This document shows positions 1 through 9,202 of a stretch of 25,482 nt of DNA, in pieces. Origin of the DNA: Candidatus Abyssobacteria bacterium SURF_5 (GTDB taxonomy: Bacteria; Abyssobacteria; SURF-5); contig QZKU01000087.1 of assembly GCA_003598085.1 (NCBI GenBank), forward strand, positions 1-25,482, in the 5' to 3' direction. A program made the position numbers and the translations under genes. The notes beneath the pieces are model-generated. The model did not search any database. It was given only the letters and a program-made list of their open reading frames with translations, and was not told the DNA's origin. Position 1 is the first letter of the stretch, and every line of letters begins with the position of its first letter.

Positions 1-145
1 GATCGCGACTTTGCTCAAGAAATCTGCTGGTGGGATTACTTAAGGCAACTCAAGAACTTATGTGGGAATTCCCCACCCGGTTTGCGGAATCGCTGGGAGG
101 CGGGGCGATGGAGCAGGCAAGTAGGCGTTCCAGCGCAGCAGCGAG
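1..145. other. Window edge, no supported gene
   Basis: Short stretch beyond the 3' end of the AsmA-like gene. Two plus-strand frames stay open across it into the antisense of that gene, but neither gives a recognisable protein. A GGGAATTCCC palindrome lies near 64-73 with no T-tract beside it. The 3' tail of a plus-strand gene starting outside the window cannot be excluded. Confidence 0.3.
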
Positions 146-2728
146 TCAATCCTGGTCTTTTCCCAGCAGTTTTTCCGCCGCGGCGAATTTGACGCTGGGA
201 TCGGAGAGCGGTCCCCGGACGATGAAATCGGTGGAGAAGACGGTGTCCTTCGCCTTCTGCAGCTGATCGCCGGCAATAGGTATTTTGCCCATGATCGAGC
301 CGATTGATCCGAGCGGTGTGGCTCTGACGGTCATATCCAGTTGGCTCTGTGGGAGATCGACGTCTCCGCTGAACAAAAGGTGCGCAACGCCTGTCTCGAG
401 GCGCAGGTCGTCTGAATGAGCAATCCCATTTGTCAGGGTGAAGGAGCCTTCAATTTTATCATAGGTGATATTCGTGGGGTCCAATGAGCGGCCGCCTGTT
501 CTGATTGCGTCTATGAGCGTATTCGCGATTATCGTTTCCCTTATGCCGGGAATGAGCATGGTGCCGAGGGGGACCTGCATCAAGAGGAAAATATTCTTCA
601 GCATCGCGTATTGCTTGATTTGGCCGTCGGTCGCATTGACGTCTACGGTTCCGTTCACGCTGCTCAGGAAAGTGTCCACGTCACGGGCGGCATTGCCCGA
701 TAATGCTCCGTTCAAATGAACGCTGCCCGTTACTGCTGTCTTTTCCGGATTGAACAGAGCGGCGAGCTGCTCCAGCTTCATCTCGCGCCCGGAGACATCT
801 GCTTTCCAGGCGGGGACGCCGCCAGTGGTGTCGACATCAAATCTTCCTTCAATTGTTCCGCCGAACGACGAGAGCATGAGAGGATCAAAACTGTGCCGGC
901 CGGTTGAATACGTCCATGTGGTGGAGATAGGTCCGGTGGTCGCTGTGCCCGCGTATACCGAGTCCGCCTCGACGAGCAATTCCAGCGAGAGGTTGCTGGA
1001 GGGAGCAGAGCTGTTGTGATTCGAGGTCTCGTCATCTCTCTTTGAGATGAGCGCAATTATCTCGTTGAGATCCAGCACTGAGGTTCTCAGCGAGCCGGTA
1101 AGGTGTCTCTCATCGAGGTCGGCGATCTCCGCGGCGGCATGGTAAGTGGAGTTCCCCAAAGAAAAAGTCGATGCGTTCACTGCTGCTTTGCTTTCGGTGA
1201 GGGCAAAGGAAGCATCCAGATCGCGAACCGGTTGAGCCAGAAATTTGGCGGAGAGTTGCGCTTTTTCGACGGATCCCTCGCTTTTAAAGGCGATCTTCTG
1301 TGAGGCCGGCTGATTTTCCCTTATTGTTGCCTGCATAGCCAGCTTTCCGTCCTCAAAGGAGATCGCAGGAACCAAGTCCAGTTGCTCAAGGGGAAAGTCG
1401 CCGGTTTCGAGCGACGCATCCAGCCATGGCTCGGTCGACGGGTTAAACCTTGCTTCCCCTGTTACATTGCCATTACCGACAGCGAAATTAAAGTCGTTGA
1501 TCACGAGTTCACCTGGGGGAGTGAAAACGGCGTCGATTTTCAGGCGCGCGGGGGCGCCGGGTTCTTTACGCATCAGGCGCGGGATAGTGAGACCGGCGTT
1601 GAGCAAGTCCATGTCGGACTGCAATTCGACCTGCTTCATGGTGGCCGTAATGTTGAGCGCGGCTTCGATGGTCCCTTCGGGTTCGAATGAGGAAGCTGGG
1701 CGCATCTTTGTTGCCGCCATAAATTCCTTTACCGCCCAGAATGCTTTGCCCGAGAAATGCGCCTCTCTTTCTTTCGACCAGATTCTGGAGCACAAGCCTG
1801 CGAGGGATACAGAGCTCTTTCCTATCGAAGCATTTAGACTGGATATTTGCAATAAACCCTCCGAAGGCCGTAGTGTTCCCGTCAGAGTACCCGTGGTCTG
1901 CGCCCCGTTCGTCAGCTCAGGATTGCATGAAAAGGCGGCACTCAGCAGAACGTTTCTGCTTTTGCCGGACGCCTCGAGGTGAAATTCCGCAACCGGCTGA
2001 ATGGTGTCTGCATCGCGAGGTTTCAGCCGCGCAAGGGGGCCCTCACTCATCAGAACGCCCTCCGCGTTAAGAGCAAGGACAGGATCGGGCGTGGCAAGTT
2101 CGCTGATGGTTCCTGTCGCATGCGCGGAGAGAAACGGTAATTGTATCTTTGCCGATGCGATGAGCATCTGGCGGCCGGCGATATCGTATGTTGCATTTAT
2201 ATCTTCGATCAAAAGCTCAGCCGCGGGCGAACTGATTCTGATTGAGCCGTTGCGGATGCGTATAGGGCTGATTTTGATTTGTTCGGTCGTTTCTATTCGT
2301 TGGCCGGAGCCTTTCATTTTCTTGAAGGCTTTTTGCGTATTCCATTGTCCTTCCGGCTCGCGGACCAGGTGGAGTTCCGGCGAAGTGACGACGATATCCT
2401 CGAGCATCACATTGCGCTGAAGGAGCTGAAAGATGCTGACATCGAGGTAGACTCTCTTCATCGAGATCAACTCGGTTCCGGAGTCGCGGTCTTTTATCCT
2501 GACTCCTTTTGCGACGAGTTCGACATCGGGATAAAAGCCGACGGAGATGTCTTCGACGGTGACATCCTGATTCAGTCGATTTGAAAGTTCCTGTATCACC
2601 GCGGCCTTCACGCGCTCGCGCGGAAAGAATAACCAAAGGGATAGCGCGGCGACCAGGAAGAGGGAAATCAAACCGATGCCGACTCGCAGCGCCGGCTTCG
2701 CGAATCTCCTAATATTTTTTATATTCAA
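146..2728 (-). CDS. AsmA family protein (envelope lipid/OM biogenesis type)
   Basis: About 860 residues, with one N-terminal membrane anchor (GIGLISLFLVAALSLWLFF) followed directly by the typical AsmA start (basic stretch, VTVEDISVGFYP, then 'VKGVRI'-like strands). The long middle is beta-rich with weak repeats. The C-terminus has the AsmA_2-type region (IKGxxT-like 'YDKIEGSFTLTNGIAHSDDLRLET'-style strands, summarised here by IEGSFTLTNG). AsmA relatives are inner-membrane-anchored periplasmic proteins, some of which bridge the envelope and move phospholipid; the substrate here is not visible. No ATG lies near the N-terminus. I prefer a TTG at 2728, preceded by AAGGA at about 7 nt; an in-frame TTG at 2770 is the alternative. 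A promoter at 2830-2858 suggests transcription independent of the upstream protease gene. Family is fairly sure, role is inference. Confidence 0.88.
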   Translation of the reverse strand: MNIKNIRRFAKPALRVGIGLISLFLVAALSLWLFFPRERVKAAVIQELSNRLNQDVTVEDISVGFYPDVELVAKGVRIKDRDSGTELISMKRVYLDVSIFQLLQRNVMLEDIVVTSPELHLVREPEGQWNTQKAFKKMKGSGQRIETTEQIKISPIRIRNGSIRISSPAAELLIEDINATYDIAGRQMLIASAKIQLPFLSAHATGTISELATPDPVLALNAEGVLMSEGPLARLKPRDADTIQPVAEFHLEASGKSRNVLLSAAFSCNPELTNGAQTTGTLTGTLRPSEGLLQISSLNASIGKSSVSLAGLCSRIWSKEREAHFSGKAFWAVKEFMAATKMRPASSFEPEGTIEAALNITATMKQVELQSDMDLLNAGLTIPRLMRKEPGAPARLKIDAVFTPPGELVINDFNFAVGNGNVTGEARFNPSTEPWLDASLETGDFPLEQLDLVPAISFEDGKLAMQATIRENQPASQKIAFKSEGSVEKAQLSAKFLAQPVRDLDASFALTESKAAVNASTFSLGNSTYHAAAEIADLDERHLTGSLRTSVLDLNEIIALISKRDDETSNHNSSAPSSNLSLELLVEADSVYAGTATTGPISTTWTYSTGRHSFDPLMLSSFGGTIEGRFDVDTTGGVPAWKADVSGREMKLEQLAALFNPEKTAVTGSVHLNGALSGNAARDVDTFLSSVNGTVDVNATDGQIKQYAMLKNIFLLMQVPLGTMLIPGIRETIIANTLIDAIRTGGRSLDPTNITYDKIEGSFTLTNGIAHSDDLRLETGVAHLLFSGDVDLPQSQLDMTVRATPLGSIGSIMGKIPIAGDQLQKAKDTVFSTDFIVRGPLSDPSVKFAAAEKLLGKDQD

Positions 2729-2829
2729 CGGGTAGTCCTTTTTAAGCGGGTGAAAAGTGACCTGCGGCAAATCAACTGCTGTGTAAAGAGAGGAACGTGT
2801 TTAAGAGATATGCTCTTCCTATCAACCTA

Positions 2830-2858
2830 AATATACTGTACTTTTACGGGAATTTCAA
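2830..2858 (-). promoter_or_regulatory. Promoter of the AsmA-like gene
   Basis: On the minus strand TTGAAA (2853-2858) and TATATT (2830-2835) are separated by 17 bp; each matches the sigma-70 consensus at 5 of 6 positions. Transcription would start near 2823, giving a leader of about 95 nt to the TTG at 2728. It lies just after the stop of the M28 gene. Confidence 0.6.
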
Positions 2859-2905
2859 CATACCGGCAGAGGCTGTACTGACGCAGGCAAGAGACGCGGG
2901 TCCCT

Positions 2906-5785
2906 TCAGCGCTTCCGCAGGATGACAATCTGATCGATGCTTTCTTCAGTAAACCAGAAGAGCAGGCCTTTATTCCGGTAAAAAATAAGACTTCTGTTAC
3001 CGCTCGTGTGCAACTCCCGGTGCTCGCGGTCGAGTGAGAGGAAATCATTCACGACTTGTTCGCGTACGGGCCAGCCGTACACTTCAAATACGTCGGTGCG
3101 CGAAGACGCCATTGAGATCCGTGAATCGATCTCTCCCCTAAAGCCGTGATTAAGCCGGATCTCCATGAGGTGGTTTTCCAGATAGAAGTCGAGGCCGAAG
3201 GAGGGCCGATAATTCAGCCAGTGCTCCGTTTCCTCCACCGGGTTTCCGAGCTTGGACGTAATAAAGTCCTTCGTACAGCGGGGATCGCCGACGAAGATGC
3301 CGTTGAAGTTTCTTCCTGATTGCAGAGCGTGAGGAGAATAATCCACGACAACCGCTTGCCGCGAGCCGGCGGGAGGAACGGCGGGGGGAGCAACAGGTGC
3401 AACTGTGGGGGGAACAAAGGGGCGAGCGACTTGGATGTCTTGTGGAGATGCGGGAGCTGCCTGGTTCATCAGCATCTGAACAACGAGATCCACGACATTT
3501 TCCAATGCTTCGAAGCTCATTTTTTCAACGATGTCGTCTTCAGTGTGCTTAAACCTGTTATCTGTGGTAAGAGATATTGTCGGGATTCTCCGCTGTACGA
3601 AAGGAAAAGCGACAGAAGACGGTTTTTGCGTATGCGGCTCGATGGTCAGATGCAGTTTTTTTGCGGCCTTTTCTGCGCTGATAAAAAGTGGATGGCTTTC
3701 GTCGGACGCCTGAATGCGTACCATTTTGCCCGAACCTGCTCCGACCATATCGAGATAGAGCACGCCGCGGACGCGGTCAAGGGGGATCGGCGAATTTTGG
3801 CAGAAGTAATCCGCCCCTTTGCTTCCGGCTTCTTCTCCGCTCCAGGCGGCAAAGAGGACGGAGAAATCCAGAGCATGTGCTTTCCTTTGGAGGGCCTGTG
3901 CTATCCCGATGAGCGCAGCAACACCTGACGCATTGTCATTGGCGCCCGGAAAATATCCACTTCCTTCACGCTTTCCCTGGCCGTCATAATGAGCGCACAC
4001 GATGTAGTAGTCAGATGGTTCAACGTCTTCTTCACCTCGCAGGATTCCTACAACGTTTGAAGAGGTCGCCTTCGGATTCCGATTCACGGCCACGCTCATT
4101 GCTGCGGAAACGCCGGTTTCGAATGTATAAGGCCCTCGTTTCCGCATGATTCGTTTCTTGGCGCCGTCAACGTTCATGAAAGACGCGGACAATATTTCGT
4201 TCCCGATCTCGCGGGCTATATGAAAGGCGGGAATGCTCGCACTGAGCGGGTTTACAAACTTTTGCTGTAATTCGCCCGTTGGCTCGAGTGAATCAATCAA
4301 GAGAAAACCCGCGGCCCCATGTGCAGCGGCCTCCTGTATTTTGGCGCCGATCGGAAATTCCGATCCATCTGGCGCACCCTCGAGGACCAAGACGATTTTC
4401 CCGGTCACATCGACCGCATATTCATCATAATCCGGTCTTGAAATGCCATATCCGATGAAAATGATCGGCGCGCGGACAAGGCTGCCTTGATCGCCGGCCA
4501 AAGGGCGATAGTCCTCGTAGGCAACATAATTTTTTCCGTTTGCGAGGGAGAAGGAACTGCCACCGAACTCAGCAAACGGCAATTCAAAGGGCTGGAGGAA
4601 AGAGTTATCGGCCTGGAGCGGTTTCAGGCCATAATCATGGAAGAATTCAGTAATAAATTCTGCCGCGCCGTCACATCCGCGGCCTCCGGCCTTGCGTCCT
4701 TCGAATTCAGGTGAGGCAAGTTCCGCAATTATATCTTCCAATAGAGCGGGACGCCCGCTTTCCGTCAAACCCCGTCCATATCCATCGAGTTTATAGAAGC
4801 GCTGATATTCTTTCTGCAGCAGTTCTATATCTTTAGAGAGGACGGCGGCAAAGACATTTTGAATGTTTGCATTCGCGGAAGCATCGCAATTTCTGTCCCA
4901 GAACTCCACCAGCTTTTCGACTCCGTAAGCCTCTTCAATAAAGAAATAGATGCCCGCCGCCTTGCGCAATCTGGTGTCCCATAATTCGCCGGTGAGCTTG
5001 TCTCGGTCGATATCAGCAATCTGATTCCATGGAGTCGTATCTCTTTCAGCAGCCGTCCGGTAAAATCTCCAGACGCCGTTTTCCCTGCGGGAGGAGCGCT
5101 CATGATGATAGATGCACATGAACTCGCCCGACCACCAGTTCTGCGTTCTTCCCTTATTGAACAGGTGGGTGGCTTCATGCATGTACAGCGAGAGGAAACC
5201 GTCGAGCTGATTTCTTTCAGTCATATAGATTGACATGGTATCGAAGTCGCAGCGTGCCCCGGCGTCATCGGGCGTGAGGTAGACTTTGATGGGATAAGGT
5301 ATCTCCCGTCGCGTGCGCTCACTGAGGAACCGAAACACGTTGTCCTGGAGTGCAGCCAATTTCAGGATTTGTTCGCGGTCGGCCGAATCCTTGAAGTGGA
5401 GTTGGAAAAATCTTGTGGAGACTTGATTCCATTGCTCTCCCTCCTCGGACACGACCTGCACATCTGCAACGGACCCCTCTTCTGTTTTCCACAGGTTCAG
5501 CCAAACGGGATTTGTGCCGGGTTTCTTCCACGCGGGGAGTTCTTCCATTACTTCTATTTTTTCAATCAACGCGAGCGACAGCCATTTTTGACCGTCGCTT
5601 TTCTGAATCAGGATGCGGTCGTCCCTTTCTTCGAGGATTTCGACATTTCCGATTGTTCTTCCGTTTTTGAGGATAATATTTCCGATCCGCGTTTGGGCGA
5701 CAGCAGGGAAGGGGGCATGTGTCAGCGTTCCGGCAAAAAGGCAGAAAATGAGGATCTTTCGCAGTTGCCTGTAATAAAGGTCCAT
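2906..5785 (-). CDS. Secreted bimodular metallopeptidase: HExxH domain plus PA-inserted M28 aminopeptidase
   Basis: About 959 residues from an ATG at 5785 that has GGAGG six bases upstream; an ATG at 5878 is in frame but lacks a signal-like start. Order: signal peptide ending at AVAQ (about 31); an SH3-like strand set (about 34-80); a peptidase-MA/DUF1570-like region with HEATH at 203-207 and a downstream GE (Glu about 221) as possible third ligand; a PA-type insert (about 430-540); an M28 domain with all five expected metal/catalytic positions (His599, Asp617, Glu651/652, Asp679, His747); a Pro-rich linker; and a C-terminal region of two similar halves starting GIFVGD. M28 enzymes are di-zinc exopeptidases. 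The 125-bp gap from the upstream M23 gene allows co-transcription. Domain calls are strong for M28 and moderate for the HExxH part. Confidence 0.87.
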   Translation of the reverse strand: MDLYYRQLRKILIFCLFAGTLTHAPFPAVAQTRIGNIILKNGRTIGNVEILEERDDRILIQKSDGQKWLSLALIEKIEVMEELPAWKKPGTNPVWLNLWKTEEGSVADVQVVSEEGEQWNQVSTRFFQLHFKDSADREQILKLAALQDNVFRFLSERTRREIPYPIKVYLTPDDAGARCDFDTMSIYMTERNQLDGFLSLYMHEATHLFNKGRTQNWWSGEFMCIYHHERSSRRENGVWRFYRTAAERDTTPWNQIADIDRDKLTGELWDTRLRKAAGIYFFIEEAYGVEKLVEFWDRNCDASANANIQNVFAAVLSKDIELLQKEYQRFYKLDGYGRGLTESGRPALLEDIIAELASPEFEGRKAGGRGCDGAAEFITEFFHDYGLKPLQADNSFLQPFELPFAEFGGSSFSLANGKNYVAYEDYRPLAGDQGSLVRAPIIFIGYGISRPDYDEYAVDVTGKIVLVLEGAPDGSEFPIGAKIQEAAAHGAAGFLLIDSLEPTGELQQKFVNPLSASIPAFHIAREIGNEILSASFMNVDGAKKRIMRKRGPYTFETGVSAAMSVAVNRNPKATSSNVVGILRGEEDVEPSDYYIVCAHYDGQGKREGSGYFPGANDNASGVAALIGIAQALQRKAHALDFSVLFAAWSGEEAGSKGADYFCQNSPIPLDRVRGVLYLDMVGAGSGKMVRIQASDESHPLFISAEKAAKKLHLTIEPHTQKPSSVAFPFVQRRIPTISLTTDNRFKHTEDDIVEKMSFEALENVVDLVVQMLMNQAAPASPQDIQVARPFVPPTVAPVAPPAVPPAGSRQAVVVDYSPHALQSGRNFNGIFVGDPRCTKDFITSKLGNPVEETEHWLNYRPSFGLDFYLENHLMEIRLNHGFRGEIDSRISMASSRTDVFEVYGWPVREQVVNDFLSLDREHRELHTSGNRSLIFYRNKGLLFWFTEESIDQIVILRKR

Positions 5786-5910
5786 CCTTTCCCTCCAGGA
5801 GGACATGGTGCGGGAGTTCATTCTCTCAGTTTCCAAGAGAAAAATCAACTGAAAAACGGGGAAAACGGATGATGACACCGCGGCTTGTGAAATAAAGAGG
5901 AGAGATGTAC

Positions 5911-6819
5911 TTACTCGATGACGTACTTATACGGATTCACGAGTTTGTCCGCGAGACGGATCTCGTAATGCAGGTGGGGCCCGGTGCTTCGGCCGCTGCT
6001 GCCGAGGAGAGCAATGGTGTCGCCGCGCTTGACGTAGTCGCCTTTCTTGACAACGACCTTGTCATTGTGGCCGTAGATTGTGCGATAACCATAGCCGTGC
6101 TGAATTTCGATTGCCCTGCCCAGCCCTTCGCGCCAACCGGCGAAAGTGACCACTCCTTCGGCAGGCGCGATGACGGGGGTTTTTCTGGGCGCTACGATAT
6201 CAAGTCCGTCGTGGAAGCTTCGCTTACCGTTGATGGGATCCCTTCGATATCCGAATGAGGACGATATCCACGCATCGGGATGAGAAACCGGGTTGATTGA
6301 GGGCACATTGGAAAGGCGGTCTTGCTCTTTCTCGAACGCTTCCAGAATTTCAGCAAAACTATCTTTTGTATCCACGAAAGCCTGATGAAGCCTATCCGTC
6401 GGTATTTGTTTCAAGTCGGCTAGAAAGCGCATCGCCTCGTCTTGAGGCTCATAAAGATTCATCTCTTCTGTTTCAGGTCCTCCCTGTCCGCCTGCGGCGG
6501 CTTCGGCCAACTGCGGATGGCGCGGTTTCAGTCCTGCGATTGTCCGCAGTTTCTCTTCCAGGAGGATGATAGTGGCATACTCGCTTTTCAGGGATGACAA
6601 TTCTGATCCCTGTTGAACAAGTTCATTCTTTAATTCGATCACCTGTTTTCGATTGCCTTTTTTCCAGGCATGCATTGAGGCGGCGCAAAAGATGGAACCC
6701 GCCAGCAAGAAAAGGCAGAGGCCGATGAGGCCCGTTTTAACGGCGGACTCGGTGAACGTGATATTGTAGCCTTCATCGGAGGTGTTTGGAATTATCAGAA
6801 TGTTCCACTTTTTTTGCAT
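5911..6819 (-). CDS. M23 family peptidoglycan metallopeptidase with coiled coil
   Basis: About 302 residues. The ATG at 6819 follows GGGAGAGGAA, a usable ribosome site; an ATG at 6864 is in frame but less likely. One membrane segment near residues 30-55 (TGLIGLCLFLLAGSIFCAA) is followed by a coiled coil (about 60-95, rich in E, K and L) and a linker with Gly/Glu. The C-terminal LytM/M23 domain has HDGLD and HLHYEIR, supplying the H-x3-D and HxH zinc ligands, so it looks active. Such proteins cleave peptide cross-links in peptidoglycan or, if inactive, activate amidases. The topology places the peptidase in the periplasm. Its downstream neighbour is another envelope protease. Confidence 0.93.
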   Translation of the reverse strand: MQKKWNILIIPNTSDEGYNITFTESAVKTGLIGLCLFLLAGSIFCAASMHAWKKGNRKQVIELKNELVQQGSELSSLKSEYATIILLEEKLRTIAGLKPRHPQLAEAAAGGQGGPETEEMNLYEPQDEAMRFLADLKQIPTDRLHQAFVDTKDSFAEILEAFEKEQDRLSNVPSINPVSHPDAWISSSFGYRRDPINGKRSFHDGLDIVAPRKTPVIAPAEGVVTFAGWREGLGRAIEIQHGYGYRTIYGHNDKVVVKKGDYVKRGDTIALLGSSGRSTGPHLHYEIRLADKLVNPYKYVIE

Positions 6820-6910
6820 TTCCTCTCCCGAGGTCGTTAAGGAATCAATAAGTGTTATCGACATTGGCTTGAAAGTGCACGTATTATGCCATTGGGCCGG
6901 AAAATCTGTT

Positions 6911-6937
6911 TTTATATCGTAAATATACTTATTGCAA
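6911..6937 (-). promoter_or_regulatory. Possible promoter of the M23 gene
   Basis: Minus-strand TTGCAA (6932-6937) and TATAAA (6911-6916) with a 15-bp spacer, which is short. The surrounding DNA is AT-rich compared with the genes on either side. A weak call based on the -10 match. Confidence 0.3.
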
Positions 6938-7032
6938 GTACTTATCTGGATCAGCCGAGAAAGAGCGCAAGTGCGAAAATTGAACCGACAAAATTCAAAA
7001 TTGTAACATCGGGGGGCATGTAAGGACGAAGG

Positions 7033-7818
7033 CTATTTTTGACAGACGGCAAAAAAATCCAGGCAGCCCTCGAAAGAATCGGCTTGAAAGGCAAAATTTT
7101 TATAGGTGATCGTGCTGCACAGGCGCGGGTCGTGCTGTTCGAGGCGGGTCCTCATGAGGCGGCTGGCGGCGTCGAAAAGAGGCGCTTTCAGTTTATGGGG
7201 GAGGTGTTTGGCAAGGCCGAACACATCCAGTCGCATGAAGTTAGCGGCCCACTTGCGGTTGTTTTCCCAATAGCGCGCAAAGAGCTCATCCCCGAAAACG
7301 CCGTACATCTCGACTTGCGGGAAGTGAGAAAGAAGGAGGTCTTTCAGCTCGTGGGCGCCGAATTCATGGAGGTGGTAGGGGTTTTGCGTGATGCTTTCCT
7401 CTTTGTTGACGGTGGCGAACAGCGCGAGGCCGTCATTTACGAGAACCCTTTGCACTTCCGCCACGAGTTTCTGCGGCGTGTCGAGGTGTTCAATCATCTG
7501 AAAGCAGATGACCGCGTCGAAAGATGCTTCTCGGAAATCGATGGGCGGTACTTTCATGAATCGAAAATCTATGCCGCGATCGCCATACCGGAGGCGGGCG
7601 GAATAGAGCGCCTCCTCGGAATAGTCGACGGCGACGACACAGGCTGCTTTCTCTGCCAGCAGATATGATCCAATTCCTTCGCCACAGCCCAGCTCGAGCA
7701 CGCGGAACCCTTTAATATAGTGAAGGGCTCGATGGTATGCCGCGAGTTGCCGTTCTCGAATCGGCCGTTCTGCGGGATTATCGGCTGATGTTCGCTCGGC
7801 GGAGAATTTGGAGGGCAC
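7033..7818 (-). CDS. Class I SAM-dependent methyltransferase (Methyltransf_11 type)
   Basis: 261 residues with a GTG start; GGAG and an A-rich spacer precede it. Motif I is VLELGCGEGIGSYLL (about residues 39-53), followed by the acidic VVAVDYSEEAL that would bind the ribose of SAM, then FDAVICFQMIEHL (motif IV region) and VLVNDGLALFATVNK. The C-terminal half (about 160-261) is not a recognised substrate domain, so the acceptor is unknown; lipid, quinone and glycan methylations all use this fold. No membrane segment is seen. It has its own promoter (7883-7912), divergent from the DUF362 gene, and is separated from the M23 gene by about 210 bp. Confidence 0.9.
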   Translation of the reverse strand: MPSKFSAERTSADNPAERPIRERQLAAYHRALHYIKGFRVLELGCGEGIGSYLLAEKAACVVAVDYSEEALYSARLRYGDRGIDFRFMKVPPIDFREASFDAVICFQMIEHLDTPQKLVAEVQRVLVNDGLALFATVNKEESITQNPYHLHEFGAHELKDLLLSHFPQVEMYGVFGDELFARYWENNRKWAANFMRLDVFGLAKHLPHKLKAPLFDAASRLMRTRLEQHDPRLCSTITYKNFAFQADSFEGCLDFFAVCQK

Positions 7819-7882
7819 CTTTTTTCGGCTCCGGCTGTTTCGATGTCATTAATAGTAAACGGAGAAGCACGGCTTCTTTTTC

Positions 7883-7912
7883 AGTATAGTATGGAGTCCT
7901 TTGAAATATCAA
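7883..7912 (-). promoter_or_regulatory. Promoter of the methyltransferase gene
   Basis: Minus-strand TTGATA (7907-7912) and TATACT (7883-7888), 18-bp spacer, each 5 of 6 to consensus. It lies 26 bp from the divergent promoter for the DUF362 gene. Confidence 0.55.
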
Positions 7913-7937
7913 TCATGCCGGTAAGCTTGAGGATTTT

Positions 7938-7967
7938 TTGTCGAGCAAAGTAAAATTATGATAAAAT
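7938..7967 (+). promoter_or_regulatory. Promoter of the DUF362 gene
   Basis: TTGTCG (7938-7943), 18-bp spacer, TAAAAT (7962-7967) with an extended -10 TG at 7959-7960. The start would be near 7974, about 35 nt before the GTG start codon. Confidence 0.5.
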
Positions 7968-8009
7968 ACGTCGGTCTTTACAACCGTTGATGTCAACAAG
8001 GGGAATCCA

Positions 8010-9128
8010 GTGAGTATCGTATATTTCAGCGACATGCGCACGACCCGGAACCTCAGTTTACCGGAGAAGCTTGAGCGGCTTTGTTCCGAGCTCAGTGTGT
8101 TCAAGAATATCAAAAAAGGGGAACTTGTTGCCATCACTCTCCATTTCGGTGAGCGCGGCAATACGGGTTTCATACGCCCTTTGTATATCAGGCGGATCGT
8201 GAACCTTGTTCGGGAAGCCGGTGGGAAGCCTTTTTTGACGGATGCGAATACCTTGTATCGGGGATTGCGCTCCAATGCCGTCGATCATATCAATCTGGCG
8301 ATGGAGCACGGCTTCAATTACGCGAGCGTCAATGCCCCTATCGTCATCGCCGACGGGCTTCGCGGGAAGGATTACGTGGAGGTTGAGATCAACGGGAAGT
8401 ATTTCAAGAAGGTGAAAGTCGGATCGGCTGCCTATCATGCCGACTCGTTGATATCGGCGGCCCATGTGAAAGGGCACGTTCTTTTCGGCTTTGGCGGAGC
8501 GATGAAGAATATCGGGATGGGACTTGGCGCCAGGAGCGGCAAGCAGATGATGCATGCCGATCTGAAGCCCGAGATCATTGCGAAGAAATGCCAGGGATGC
8601 GGTCTGTGCGTGAAATGGTGTCCGACCGACTCGCTGTCGCTCGAGCGGCGGCCGGAGCGGGACAAGGCGTTATCGGTTCTGAACGCCGCGTCCTGCATCG
8701 GTTGCGGCGAATGCGTGGTCACCTGTCAGCACGAAGCCATCAAAATCAGTTGGAGCGGGGGCCCGCAATCGGTGCAGGAGAAGACGGTTGAATTTGCCTG
8801 GGCTATTGCGAAAGACAAGAAGGACAAGATCGGCGCGATCAATTTTTTAATGGATATCTCTCCCGATTGCGACTGTCTCGGACGCTCGGATGCTTCGATA
8901 GTTCCGGATATCGGCATCGTGGCGTCGGATGATATCGTGGCCGCCGACCGGGCCTCGATCGATTTGATAAATCGCCAACCGTCGCTTTGCAACACGATAA
9001 TCCCGGAGGACAAACTTGGGGTGGCCGATAAATTCGGCTTGATACACGGAGTGGAATGGCATCATCAATTCACCTATGCCGAGCAAATCGGGCTTGGCGA
9101 GACGACGTACGAGACGCGCAGCGTGTAG
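8010..9128 (+). CDS. DUF362 domain protein with two 4Fe-4S clusters
   Basis: 372 residues from a GTG preceded by AAGGGG at 6 nt. The first about 190 residues match DUF362 (NTGFIRPLYIRRIVNLVREAG; then VKGHVLFGFGGAMKNIGMG). A dicluster ferredoxin insert follows, with CQGCGLCVKWCP and CIGCGECVVTC, two complete C-x2-C-x2-C-x3-C sets near residues 193-240. The remainder returns to the DUF362 fold. These proteins are common in anaerobes and are often annotated as iron-sulfur proteins of unknown function; a role in electron transfer is an inference. No signal peptide, so cytoplasmic. It is the first gene of the plus-strand block; the next gene begins 74 bp later. Confidence 0.92.
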   Translation: MSIVYFSDMRTTRNLSLPEKLERLCSELSVFKNIKKGELVAITLHFGERGNTGFIRPLYIRRIVNLVREAGGKPFLTDANTLYRGLRSNAVDHINLAMEHGFNYASVNAPIVIADGLRGKDYVEVEINGKYFKKVKVGSAAYHADSLISAAHVKGHVLFGFGGAMKNIGMGLGARSGKQMMHADLKPEIIAKKCQGCGLCVKWCPTDSLSLERRPERDKALSVLNAASCIGCGECVVTCQHEAIKISWSGGPQSVQEKTVEFAWAIAKDKKDKIGAINFLMDISPDCDCLGRSDASIVPDIGIVASDDIVAADRASIDLINRQPSLCNTIIPEDKLGVADKFGLIHGVEWHHQFTYAEQIGLGETTYETRSV

Positions 9129-9161
9129 TTTTGGAACAGTCCGAGCTTGAAGCGTTAGACC

Positions 9162-9188
9162 TGTTATGAAGATGGAGCGATCATAACA
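9162..9188. repeat. 8-bp inverted repeat ahead of a start codon
   Basis: TGTTATGA (9162-9169) and TCATAACA (9181-9188) are exact reverse complements with an 11-nt centre. The right arm ends a few bases before the AGGAGG ribosome site of the next gene, so it could be an operator or a hairpin affecting translation. Confidence 0.5.
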
Positions 9189-9202
9189 TAAGGAGGCAAC
9201 TC

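Noticed and set aside
1678-1690. GGTTCGAAT resembling a tRNA T-arm
   Set aside because: It is inside the AsmA-like gene, with no matching acceptor or anticodon stems nearby.
7039-7668. 209-residue plus-strand frame opposite the methyltransferase
   Set aside because: The minus strand carries the SAM-binding motifs; the plus frame has no recognisable domain.
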